Shown: positions 54,278 to 62,774 of the stretch, piece by piece | How the letters are laid out: each line of letters opens with the position of its first letter | How positions within the stretch are numbered: the stretch's first letter is position 1 | DNA from: Acinetobacter nosocomialis | Lineage (GTDB): Bacteria > Pseudomonadota > Gammaproteobacteria > Pseudomonadales > Moraxellaceae | DNA: 64,000 nt | NCBI GenBank assembly: GCA_025736915.1 | Contig: CP107049.1 | Location: 2,356,001-2,420,000, forward strand | Direction of reading: 5' to 3' | Notes under the pieces: generated by a model | What the model was told of the DNA's origin: nothing | Databases searched by the model: none | Seen by the model: only the letters and a program-made list of their open reading frames with translations | Position numbers and translations under genes: made by a program

Positions 54278-54948
54278 GTCTGAAAACCGAATTAGTGATT
54301 TTTGACTGGGATGGTACTTTATATAATTCTGTTGGTCAGATTGTTGCAAGTTTACAGCATGCAGCAGAGCAGCATGAGTTAACTCTGACTGATGAAGCTG
54401 CAAAAAGTATTATCGGTTTAGGTTTACCGGAAGTGATGCAAACTTTATTTCCGGAAGCGCCAGAGCTACATGAATCGATTTTAAAAGCATATGGCGATCA
54501 CTATATTGCAAACTCGACAAGTGATGCATGGTTTGAGGGTATTTCTGAGCTACTCCATGATTTAAAAGCCCAAGGTTTAAAACTTGCTGTAGCGACAGGT
54601 AAAAACCGCCGTGGCTTAGACCGTGTGATTGCAAAAACACAGAGTACTCATCTGTTTGATGTTACTCGCGCAGCCAATGAAACTCGTTCAAAACCAGATC
54701 CACTTATGTTGCAAGAAATATTGACTGTAACTGGAGTAAGTGTCGAGCGTGCAGTCATGATTGGCGATAGTAGCTATGACCTTGAGATGGCACAGCGTTT
54801 AGGTATGCCACGTATTGGTGTTGGCTATGGTGTGCATTCGATCGAAGTTCTACAACAGTTCCAGCCTTTAACGATTGCTAAAGATGTACCTGAGCTGCAT
54901 AACTTTTTAAGAGAGTACGCAAAGTTATCTAAAGCAGATGTAGCGTAA
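54274..54948 (+). CDS. HAD-IA family phosphatase
   Basis: 224 residues. Motif I is VIFDWDGTLYNSVGQI near 7-22, and the cap domain follows at about 25-85. Motif II is in LAVATGKNRRGLD near 107-119, Lys in ETRSKPDPLML near 137-147 and motif III in VMIGDSSYDLEMAQRLGMPRIGVGYGVHS near 162-190. The usual annotation is a phosphoglycolate phosphatase-like HAD; the YhcW/YniC/Gph substrate cannot be inferred. The start at 54274 overlaps the rluC stop, so the two are translationally coupled. Confidence 0.93.
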   Translation: MSLKTELVIFDWDGTLYNSVGQIVASLQHAAEQHELTLTDEAAKSIIGLGLPEVMQTLFPEAPELHESILKAYGDHYIANSTSDAWFEGISELLHDLKAQGLKLAVATGKNRRGLDRVIAKTQSTHLFDVTRAANETRSKPDPLMLQEILTVTGVSVERAVMIGDSSYDLEMAQRLGMPRIGVGYGVHSIEVLQQFQPLTIAKDVPELHNFLREYAKLSKADVA

Positions 54949-54960
54949 TTTAGAATGATA

Positions 54961-54988
54961 TAAGAAGGGGGAATTTATTCCCTCTTAT
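54961..54988 (+). terminator. Inverted repeat after rluC-HAD operon (weak terminator)
   Basis: AAGGGGGAAT (54965-54974) with ATTCCCTCTT (54977-54986, one G-U) forms a tight hairpin, followed only by TATTG. It could terminate or merely lie before the next gene. Confidence 0.45.
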
Positions 54989-55018
54989 TGTATGTCCAAT
55001 AACAATAAGACGAGAAAA

Positions 55019-55714
55019 ATGAGTCGTTCTATTCGTTTGTTAAATCTTTTACAACAACTCCGTGAATTCCGTTATCCAGTGACTGCCCAAGTCTTGGCTG
55101 AACGCATGGGAATTAGTGTTCGTAGTATTTACCGTGATATTGATAGTCTACGTGCACAAGGTGTGAGAATTGATGCATCGGCGGGATTAGGGTTTCAGCT
55201 TAAAGAAGATATTGTATTGCCACCAATGACGCTCAATGAAAATGAAGTTGAAGCTATTTTTTTGGCGTTGTATTGGTTGAAGAGTGTACCTGATCAATCT
55301 TTACAATCGGCATCTACCTCAATCTTAGCTAAATTAAATTCTGTTTTGCCTGAGCATCGTCAATATTTATTACAGCAGACGACTTTAAGAGCATTTAACA
55401 CATGGCTACCTGTAGATGAAAAACAAGTCGAACAGATACGTTTAGCCATTCGGCAGCAAGTCAAAATTTCGATGCATTATCATGATGAACAACAGCGAAG
55501 TAGCGTTCGAACTTTGTGGCCTTTTGCCTTGGGATATTTTAATGACAAAATTGTGTTGGCTGCATGGTGTGAACTAAGACAGGACTTTCGGCATTTTAGA
55601 ATGGATCGTATTCAACACTTGAGTTTAACCCAAGAGTTATATCCATCATTTAAACAGCAACTGTTCCAGCAGTGGTGGGCACAAGAATCGCAAAGGACTA
55701 CTGACAAAAACTGA
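55019..55714 (+). CDS. YafY-type HTH/WYL transcriptional regulator
   Basis: 231 residues. The N-terminal HTH_11 domain is RSIRLLNLLQQLREFRYPVTAQVLAERMGISVRSIYRDIDSLRAQGV (in segments, residues about 3-49). The C-terminal WYL ligand-binding domain (about 125-215) contains ISMHYHDEQQ, VRTLWPFALGYFNDKIVLAAWCELRQDFRHFRMDRI. The start is ATG 55019, as in most homologues; ATG 54992 would add nine residues but has no RBS. A GST gene follows 48 bp later and may be its target. Confidence 0.9.
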   Translation: MSRSIRLLNLLQQLREFRYPVTAQVLAERMGISVRSIYRDIDSLRAQGVRIDASAGLGFQLKEDIVLPPMTLNENEVEAIFLALYWLKSVPDQSLQSASTSILAKLNSVLPEHRQYLLQQTTLRAFNTWLPVDEKQVEQIRLAIRQQVKISMHYHDEQQRSSVRTLWPFALGYFNDKIVLAAWCELRQDFRHFRMDRIQHLSLTQELYPSFKQQLFQQWWAQESQRTTDKN

Positions 55715-55762
55715 CAAAAGATACTTGTAGACTAGAACCACGATAAACAAGGAGCCATAAAA

Positions 55763-56368
55763 ATGAGCCTTAAACTTTATACTAACAAAGAATCGCGTGG
55801 TGTAGTTATCGACTGGCTTTTAGTCGAGCTTGGTGTTGAATGTGAGCGTATTGAAGTCGCATACCGAACTGAGATGAAATCACCAGAATATTTAAAACTT
55901 AATCCTTTTGGAAAGGTACCTGTATTGGTAGATGGCGATGTCGTTATTTATGAGTTAGGGGCAATTTGTGCATATCTAGCGGACAAGTTTAGTGACAAAG
56001 GTTTAGCACCAGCCTTGAATGATCCAAAGCGTGGTTTGTACTATCGCTGGTTGTTTATGATGGCAGGCCCTTGGGAAGCAGCTGGCGTCGATAAAGCTTT
56101 AGGAATACAAGTCACTCCTGAGCAAAAAATGTTTGTTGGTTATGGTGATTATAATGATGCTTACCAAGCTTTGGTTCAAGGATTAAGTGAAGCAAATCCA
56201 TATTTATGTGGTGAACAGTTCACCGCAGCAGATGTAAGTGTCGGGGCGATGCTGCTATGGCAATTAAAAATGAATGCGATTGAATCACATCCTGCCATTA
56301 CCCGTTATGTTGAAACGATCAAGCAGCGTGAAGGTTTAAAACAAAGTACTATGGGGCAACTGCTGTAA
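55763..56368 (+). CDS. Glutathione S-transferase family protein
   Basis: A 201-residue cytosolic GST: thioredoxin-like N-terminal domain (MSLKLYTNKESRGVVIDWLLVELGVECE; cis-Pro motif FGKVPVLVDGDVVIYELGAICAYLADKF near 49-76) and an all-helical C-terminal domain ending YVETIKQREGLKQ. A Ser/Asn in the N-terminal active region (TNKESRG) suggests the bacterial Ser/Cys types. The RBS AAGGAG precedes the ATG. It follows a YafY regulator; the pair is probably one unit. Substrate unknown. Confidence 0.92.
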   Translation: MSLKLYTNKESRGVVIDWLLVELGVECERIEVAYRTEMKSPEYLKLNPFGKVPVLVDGDVVIYELGAICAYLADKFSDKGLAPALNDPKRGLYYRWLFMMAGPWEAAGVDKALGIQVTPEQKMFVGYGDYNDAYQALVQGLSEANPYLCGEQFTAADVSVGAMLLWQLKMNAIESHPAITRYVETIKQREGLKQSTMGQLL

Positions 56369-56370
56369 AC

Positions 56371-56415
56371 CGAATATTTTTACAAGTCACCCAAATGGGT
56401 GACTTTTTAATTTCA
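56371..56415. terminator. Terminator between GST and DUF1345 genes
   Basis: AAGTCACCC (near 56383) and GGGTGACTTTTTAATTT (near 56397) form a stem around AAAT, with a T tract on the plus strand and A-rich flank on the other. Confidence 0.85.
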
Positions 56416-56422
56416 AATGACT

Positions 56423-57100
56423 TTAATTTGTAAGAAAGCCAGCAGCCACGTTAATACAAATCGCCAAAATGGTCGTGTTAAAGCCAAATGCGAGTACGAT
56501 ATGAAATAAGTTGAGCAAACGCATATGTCTGGTGGTGACCGATACATCTGCTGTTTGTGCTGAGGTACCAATAATATAACTAAAATACAAAAAGTCGGGA
56601 TACGTTGGATTTTTGGTTCCCGGAAACTCTAGTCCACCATTTTCTTCATTTCTGGACAAAGCCATATAAAAATCGTGAGCATAATGTAGAGCAAAAACGG
56701 TATGCATAAAAAGCCATGCTGAAACAATGGTGAGCAAAGCCAAAGCGACATGTCCTAATTTTGCATAATGATCAGAGGGCAACTGAGATAGCTGTACTAA
56801 AATAGCAACCAGACACATAGAAATTGCAAGTAAAACAATGAGCATAATGACCCATTTACTTTCGTCTTGTTTTTTAGCTTGCTGTTGCATTTGTGAATGA
56901 TCGGCACTTTTCATCAGTTTCCAAACATGGAGTAAATACAAACTGATGGCACCATTCCAACTTGCCAATAAAATGGTAGACCATTTCCATGAAGTGAACC
57001 ATGTCAGTAAGCCCGCCGCAATAAAACCAACAAATAAAGCAATAAAGAAGTGAGGGCGGTTTTGTATACTACGTCCTAAGTGCTGTAATAGTCCTACCAT
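56423..57100 (-). CDS. DUF1345 family membrane protein
   Basis: 225 residues with six probable membrane helices, including FFIALFVGFIAAGLLTWF near 17-34, IMLIVLLAISMCLVAILV near 84-101 and the conserved region HTVFALHYAHDFYM followed by FPGTKNPTYPDFLYFSYIIGTSAQTADVSVTTRHMRLL near 154-191, which is the signature of DUF1345. The GTSAQTADVS segment recalls a pore-loop of ion channels, but function is unproven. A 268-bp AT-rich stretch without signals (57101-57368) separates it from the LysR gene. Confidence 0.9.
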   Translation of the reverse strand: MVGLLQHLGRSIQNRPHFFIALFVGFIAAGLLTWFTSWKWSTILLASWNGAISLYLLHVWKLMKSADHSQMQQQAKKQDESKWVIMLIVLLAISMCLVAILVQLSQLPSDHYAKLGHVALALLTIVSAWLFMHTVFALHYAHDFYMALSRNEENGGLEFPGTKNPTYPDFLYFSYIIGTSAQTADVSVTTRHMRLLNLFHIVLAFGFNTTILAICINVAAGFLTN

Positions 57101-57368
57101 TTAATCAACGCTCCTTATGCTTATAGTAAATATATTATTTTTTACTGTTTGGTTAATTTAACATTAAGTTTTATATATGCTTTATACCTTAGATTATCTT
57201 TTTTATTTTAATATTTATTGATAATCTAAAATATAAGAAAACTTATTGCAAATTAATTAATCGATAAAAAGTATCAAATAAATTTCAATTTAATTTACTT
57301 CATACTTTAATTTAGATTCTTTAGACCATTTATTATTTAATAATAAAGATATATTTACTCGATAGTGC

Positions 57369-58268
57369 TTAATCTAGATTTTTGTCGAGATGGAATACTT
57401 TATTGAGTTGATCAATAAACTTTTTAACACCTACAGACTCTGTATTTTTACGATAACTCACAAATAAATCTAAAGATGGTAATTCAACATCTAAAGGACG
57501 AACTACAGTATTAGAAACACCTAAAGGTGCGACATAAGCTGGTAAAATCGTACAGCCTAAACCTGAACCAATAGAATTAATATTGAGTAAAATACTATCG
57601 GCCTTTTGTACTATATTCAGGTCAATGCCATTGGTTTTCGTAAATTCCAAAATCGTATTGTGTAGAGTGTTAGATTGTTCAGCAGCAGGAATAATAAAAT
57701 CAATACCATGCAGTGCTTTTACTGGAATACGTTCGTATTTGGCGAGTGGATGATTTCTTGGTAATAAAAAAATTAAAGGTTCTGTTAAAACAAATTGGCT
57801 TTGTATTTCATCAGTTTCAGTATTTTCACGGGTAAACGTGATATCAAGCTCACCTCTTTTTAGAGCTTTGAGTTGCTCTGTATTGTTTAAACTTGATAAC
57901 TCGATGGTAAGGTCAGGATGTTGTAAGCGTAGATTTGGAAGTACGTATGGGAAAATTTTCATTTCTGCAATGGGGACGAAACCAATACGTAATAATTGCT
58001 GTTTCGCCTTTGAGACTTGGCGTGCCATTGCTACTGCTTTATCTGCTTGAGCAAGCGTTAAACGAGCATGCTCTAAAAATACTTCACCTTCTTCTGTTAA
58101 CTCGACCTTACGTTTTGTGCGGTTTAAAAGTCGTACCCCGACATCTTCTTCTAAATCTTTAATTTGTTGACTAAGAGAGGGTTGAGCAGTATAGAGTTTG
58201 AGAGCGGCCTTACTAAAATTTAATTCTTCAGCAACAGTGATGAAATATCGAAGATGGCGTAATTCCAT
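57369..58268 (-). CDS. LysR-family regulator, CatM/BenM-like
   Basis: 299 residues. The HTH is MELRHLRYFITVAEELNFSKAALKLYTAQPSLSQQIKDLEEDVGVRLLNRTKRKVELTEEG (residues 1-61 in segments). It is close to the CatM/BenM subgroup, which in Acinetobacter responds to muconate and benzoate and starts with MELRHLRYFVAV. The effector domain (about 90-295) has LRIGFVP at its first strand. No aromatic catabolic genes are nearby, so the target is unknown. The promoter side faces a 712-bp gene-free region. Confidence 0.9.
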   Translation of the reverse strand: MELRHLRYFITVAEELNFSKAALKLYTAQPSLSQQIKDLEEDVGVRLLNRTKRKVELTEEGEVFLEHARLTLAQADKAVAMARQVSKAKQQLLRIGFVPIAEMKIFPYVLPNLRLQHPDLTIELSSLNNTEQLKALKRGELDITFTRENTETDEIQSQFVLTEPLIFLLPRNHPLAKYERIPVKALHGIDFIIPAAEQSNTLHNTILEFTKTNGIDLNIVQKADSILLNINSIGSGLGCTILPAYVAPLGVSNTVVRPLDVELPSLDLFVSYRKNTESVGVKKFIDQLNKVFHLDKNLD

Positions 58269-58980
58269 AAGACTAATCCAAAAAATGTCTTACTATGATT
58301 TAAGTAAAGTATAAAGCATAAAACTATATAGCGTGAAGGTGGTTTAGATATTTATAAAATAAATGAAAATTTATAAATCATTATTAATTTAATATGAAAA
58401 ATTTTTTAATTATTAATTTATAAAATATATTAATCTACCTTCACAATCAAATTTATTTTAAATTTTAGTAATAAATTTTAATTAGTTTTAGGAAATCACT
58501 TAAAGTTTTCTCATATTATGAAAAAAGAATAATTAATTCAATTGTTGAGGCTCTGATTTTTCGAACAAAAAATGTGTCTAGAGTATTTTTTTAGTAAATG
58601 TATCATACTTATATTTCTATATTTTTTCAGTTTTTCTCATTTTATTTATGTTCAATAAAATTTGATGAATTTAAGCAACTTTAAAAATAATGGATTAACT
58701 AAGATAAAAGTAGTTCACCCCTCAGTTATAGGTTACCTATTATATACTATTGTTATGTTATACAGTAGCTTTTAATAAGAACTGTAAGTAACGAATCACA
58801 AACTCAACACATCTAAACATTTTTTTGTGGCACTTTAGATTGATGTATGTCGGCGGCGACAAAATAAAGGGATATTTATATGATAAATAAGTGTAAGTGT
58901 CATAGCTTAATTTATTTAAATCGCTAAGATAGAAAACAGAATGATTCATCCTCCTGATGCTACAGCCATAGAATAAGCCC
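58269..58980. other. 712-bp AT-rich gene-free interval
   Basis: No ORF with RBS or family likeness was found on either strand; long A/T tracts dominate. The right end is less AT-rich (GATGTATGTCGGCGGCGAC near 58842-58859) and may hold the promoter of the MBL gene at 58981. No repeat or RNA signature was recognised. Confidence 0.6.
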
Positions 58981-60033
58981 ATGAAAGACAAGCCGACATT
59001 AACTTATCAATTGCCGACTCAGTCCTGTTGGACGCATACATGGATAAAACCGCCTTTTTGTCATCCTGAATTGGGCCATGAAAAAGACACACGTTTTTAT
59101 AATCAGCAGCCTAGATCGCCTGCACGAGGATCGAAAGAATTATTGCGTTGGTTAGTGACTCGTGAATCTTATACATGGAACGTCGATATTCAGAATGAGT
59201 ATGAGGTACGTGTTAATACGCCAATTGCTTTACCGCAGAATCGTCCTCATGCAGACTTAGATGATTGGCAAGTTTGGTTTGTAGGTCACGCCACTGTACT
59301 CATTCAAATTGGACCATATAACTTTATTACTGACCCAGTCTGGTGTGATTATGCGAGTCCACTGCATGGCCGTGGCCCGCGCCGTGTATGTCCAGCGGGT
59401 TTTGCATTGGAACAGTTGCCAACCATTCATGGGGTTTTATTGAGCCATAATCATTACGATCATATGGATTTAGCAACGCTTGAATGGCTACATAAAAAAT
59501 TCGCTATGCCGATTTATACAGGGCTTGGCAACGGGTTTTATTTGCCTAAAGAGTTCCATGTGATTGAAATGGATTGGTGGCAGGAAATTCCTTATCACGA
59601 GTTAAGAATTGTTTATACACCTGCTCAACACGGTTCGGGGCGGGGCTTACGTGACCAAAATAAAGCACTTTGGGGTGGCTTTTCGGTTTTAGCAAAAACA
59701 GGACATTGTTTTTTTGCTGGTGACACTGGCTATGCAGGGCACTTCAAACAGATACATGCACGTTATGGCGCACCGCGTGTTGCCTTACTTCCAATCGGAG
59801 CTTATGAACCGCGTAAACTAATGAGCTATGTTCATATGAATCCTCAAGATGCAGTTCATGCACATTTAGATTTACAAGCGCATCGGTCTGTTGCGATTCA
59901 CTATCGAACTTTTCAGTTAACAGATGAAGATCGGGAAGATCCTGAACATGCGTTAGCTCAAGCGATTAAAGCATCATCAAAACTTGCTAATCCTTTTTAT
60001 TGCATTCGAGAAGGGCATAAATTGACTGTCTAA
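58981..60033 (+). CDS. MBL-fold hydrolase, NAPE-PLD/UlaG-like
   Basis: 350 residues. The N-terminal part has PPFCHPELGHEKD and LRWLVTRES-type motifs. The MBL core carries VWFVGHATVLIQIGPYNFITDPVWCDYASPLHG near 97-129, the metal motif LSHNHYDHMDL near 155-165 (HxHxDH), PAQHGSGRGLRDQNKALWGG near 217-236 and FFAGDTGY near 244-251. This pattern is that of N-acyl-phosphatidylethanolamine phospholipase D-like and outer-membrane-lipid-related RomA/YfhL proteins. The substrate is unproven. The start has only a weak RBS. Confidence 0.88.
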   Translation: MKDKPTLTYQLPTQSCWTHTWIKPPFCHPELGHEKDTRFYNQQPRSPARGSKELLRWLVTRESYTWNVDIQNEYEVRVNTPIALPQNRPHADLDDWQVWFVGHATVLIQIGPYNFITDPVWCDYASPLHGRGPRRVCPAGFALEQLPTIHGVLLSHNHYDHMDLATLEWLHKKFAMPIYTGLGNGFYLPKEFHVIEMDWWQEIPYHELRIVYTPAQHGSGRGLRDQNKALWGGFSVLAKTGHCFFAGDTGYAGHFKQIHARYGAPRVALLPIGAYEPRKLMSYVHMNPQDAVHAHLDLQAHRSVAIHYRTFQLTDEDREDPEHALAQAIKASSKLANPFYCIREGHKLTV

Positions 60034-60053
60034 AACGCTATTATTTTTTATAT

Positions 60054-60090
60054 TAAAAAAGCCAGTTCAATTTGAACTGGCTTTTTATTA
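60054..60090. terminator. Bidirectional terminator (MBL / katG)
   Basis: AAAAAGCCAGTTCAA (60056-60070) pairs with TTGAACTGGCTTTTT (60072-60086), with T tracts on both strands between convergent genes. Confidence 0.92.
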
Positions 60091-60102
60091 TTTTGACTAA
60101 AA

Positions 60103-62259
60103 TTAAGCTAAGTCAAAACGGTCAAGGTTCATAACTTTTGTCCATGCTGCAACAAAGTCTTGAACAAATTTTTCTTTACCGTCGGTTTGAGCATAAACTT
60201 CTGCTAATGCACGTAAGATTGAGTTCGAACCAAAGACTAAATCATTACGTGTCGCAGTAAATTTGACTGCACCTGTCTTACGGTCTTTGCCTTCAAATAC
60301 TTCACTTGTTGAATCAACAGGTGCCCATACATTCGACATGTCGAGTAAGTTCGTAAAGAAATCTGTGCTGAGTACACCAACTTGCTGAGTGAATACACCA
60401 TGTTGTGAACCATCCCAATTGGTGCCCAGTACACGTAAACCACCAATTAATGCAGTTAATTCTGGTGCAGTCAAAGTCAGTTGTTGGGCTTTATCAATCA
60501 ATAAGATTTCAGCTGGTGTGTTAATACCTTCTTTCTTCCAGTTTCTAAAGCCATCAGCAGCGCCGAGTAGTAATTGAAAAGTTTCGATATCAGTTTGACT
60601 TTGTAATGCATCAACGCGACCAGGAGCAAATGGAACGTTAACGTTAAAACCTGCCGCTTGAGCAGCTTGCTCTACACCAACGTTACCTGCAAGCACAATT
60701 AAGTCAGCCAATGACAATTGAGTTGATGGTTTGAGTTCTTCAATTTTAGTTAAAGTCTCAACAGCTTTTTTATTTACTTCCCAACCACGTTGAGGAGTTA
60801 AAGCAATACGTGCACCGTTTGCACCACCGCGTTTGTCTCCACCACGGAATGTTGATGCTGATGCCCAACCAAGAGAAACTAACTCTCCAGCAGATAATCC
60901 TAATGCAGCGATTTTTGCTTTTGCATCAGCAATGCTTGCAGCAGATGGAATAGCGCTGGCAGCAGGTAATGGGTCCTGCCAAATTAAATCTTCAGCAGGG
61001 ACTTCAGGACCTAAATAACGCGCTTTTGGACCCATATCGCGGTGAGTTAATTTGAACCATGCGCGAGCAAAAGCATTTGCAAACGCTTGAGGGTCGTCAT
61101 GGAAGCGACGAGAGATCTTTTCAAACTCAGGGTCAAAACGTAAGGTCAAATCTGTTGTCAGCATTGTTGGCTTACGTTTAACTGATGGGTCGAAAGGATC
61201 AGGAATGATTGCTTCGGCATCTGCTGCTACCCATTGAATTGCACCAGCCGGTGAACGCTCTTGTACCCACTCGTATTTGAATAGGTTTTCAAAGAAGTGA
61301 TTGCTCCATTGTGTTGGCGTTTGTGACCAAATCACTTCTAAACCTGAAGTAATCGCATCTTTACCAACACCTGTACCAAAGCTATTTGACCAGCCAAAGC
61401 CCATTTGCTCAATTGGTGCTCCTTCTGGATCAGCATGAACATGATCAGCAGAGGCTGCCCCATGAGTTTTACCTAAAGTATGACCACCTGCAATCAAAGC
61501 AACAATTTCTTCATCATCCATTGCCATGTTGCCAAAAGTCGCACGAATAAACGGTGCAGCTGATCTTGGGTCACCACTGGCTTCTGGACCTTCAGGGTTT
61601 ACATAAATTAGACCCATTTCGGTTGCAGCAAGATTACTGCCTGCCAAAGCTTCAGAGTTACGATGAGCTAACCATTCTTTTTCATCGCCCCAGTTTACAT
61701 CGTTGTCTGGTTCCCACACATCTTCACGACCAGCACCAAAACCAAAGGTACGGAAGCCAGAAGACTCAAGTGCAATGTTTCCGGCAAGAATAAATAAATC
61801 TGCCCATGATATTTTTTGACCGTATTTTTGTTTAACTGGCCATAATAAACGACGTGCTTTATCTAAACTTGCATTGTCAGGCCAGCTATTTAAAGGAGCA
61901 AAACGTTGTTGACCACGACCCGCACCACCACGGCCATCACCCATACGATAAGTACCGGCAGCATGCCATGCTAAACGAATAAATAAACCTGTGTAACTTC
62001 CCCAATCGGCTGGCCACCAATCTTGAGAATCGGTTAATACATTTTTGATATCGGCTTTGAGCGCGTAGTAGTCAATTTTTTTAAATTCTTCGCGGTAATT
62101 AAAATCTTTACCAAGTGGGTTAGAGCGTTCCGAGTGTTGATTGAGCAAGTCAACGCGTAATTGATTTGGCCACCAGTGCAGATTAGTCGTGCCACCACCG
62201 ACTGTGACTTGCGGTTTTGAGTTATGACCTGAAAAAGGACATTTTGATTCGTTTGACAT
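60103..62259 (-). CDS. katG: Catalase-peroxidase KatG
   Basis: 718 residues, the usual length. Residues about 91-97 show the distal heme motif [11 protein letters not shown] with catalytic Arg, Trp and His. The Trp-Tyr-Met covalent adduct residues are supported by [11 protein letters not shown] near 216. The proximal His motif [18 protein letters not shown] is near 252-269. A second, degenerate peroxidase-like domain occupies about 420-718. It destroys H2O2 and organic peroxides. It has its own promoter region; OxyR control is likely by analogy but no clear OxyR site was found. Confidence 0.98.
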   Translation of the reverse strand: MSNESKCPFSGHNSKPQVTVGGGTTNLHWWPNQLRVDLLNQHSERSNPLGKDFNYREEFKKIDYYALKADIKNVLTDSQDWWPADWGSYTGLFIRLAWHAAGTYRMGDGRGGAGRGQQRFAPLNSWPDNASLDKARRLLWPVKQKYGQKISWADLFILAGNIALESSGFRTFGFGAGREDVWEPDNDVNWGDEKEWLAHRNSEALAGSNLAATEMGLIYVNPEGPEASGDPRSAAPFIRATFGNMAMDDEEIVALIAGGHTLGKTHGAASADHVHADPEGAPIEQMGFGWSNSFGTGVGKDAITSGLEVIWSQTPTQWSNHFFENLFKYEWVQERSPAGAIQWVAADAEAIIPDPFDPSVKRKPTMLTTDLTLRFDPEFEKISRRFHDDPQAFANAFARAWFKLTHRDMGPKARYLGPEVPAEDLIWQDPLPAASAIPSAASIADAKAKIAALGLSAGELVSLGWASASTFRGGDKRGGANGARIALTPQRGWEVNKKAVETLTKIEELKPSTQLSLADLIVLAGNVGVEQAAQAAGFNVNVPFAPGRVDALQSQTDIETFQLLLGAADGFRNWKKEGINTPAEILLIDKAQQLTLTAPELTALIGGLRVLGTNWDGSQHGVFTQQVGVLSTDFFTNLLDMSNVWAPVDSTSEVFEGKDRKTGAVKFTATRNDLVFGSNSILRALAEVYAQTDGKEKFVQDFVAAWTKVMNLDRFDLA

Positions 62260-62739
62260 GATTATATTCTCTCTGGGTAATATTTATTTGAGCTCTTAAT
62301 GGAACCGAAGGCTCATTTTCCTGGACTTCTGGGTTAAAAAAATGATGCATATCGAATAAAGAAATGAGAGAACAAGTGGTGAGATAAACCGTTTTAAAAT
62401 TTTTCACTGTTATGTCAGCTCATCATTTTTACTCAACAATACATGAGTTTCCTTTGTTTATTATTCCTTCAATTTACTGCATGAAGGCTAAAAAACAAGT
62501 GGGAAAATGGTTCGAATTTTGCAAATAATGATGCATGGCATGAGCTCCTTAATCATTGAAACATCGCAATATCTTTCAATTTCGTTCTTTAAATATACTA
62601 GAATCTGATCATTTATTTTTCAAATGGATTAAATTGGCTATATTAATAGATAAAACCGATTTTAACGGTGAAGTAAAATTGTTGAGTACGGTAAATGTGA
62701 ATCTGAAAATAAAAGAGAAAATCTAAAAAATAGTTCAAT
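62260..62739. other. 480-bp gene-free interval upstream of katG
   Basis: It contains the katG promoter region on the minus strand and otherwise AT-rich sequence. No ORF with support, no recognised repeat and no clear OxyR-type ATAG/CTAT array was found. Short inverted CTATATTAATAG near 62639 is noted only as a weak dyad. Confidence 0.5.
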
Positions 62740-62741
62740 AA

Positions 62742-62768
62742 AAAAGGAGAGTTAAAACTCTCCTTTTA
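62742..62768 (-). terminator. ptsP terminator
   Basis: AAAAGGAGAGTT (62742-62753) pairs with AACTCTCCTTTT (62756-62767); T residues follow on the minus strand, just past the ptsP stop. Confidence 0.9.
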
Positions 62769-62774
62769 AAGTAT

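Noticed and set aside
58758..58991. 77-residue minus-strand frame before the MBL gene
   Set aside because: It is in AT-rich spacer, overlaps the MBL start and has no RBS or recognisable domain.
62636..62654. OxyR binding site for katG
   Set aside because: CTATATTAATAG lacks the four ATAG/CTAT units with 7-bp spacing and lies far from katG.
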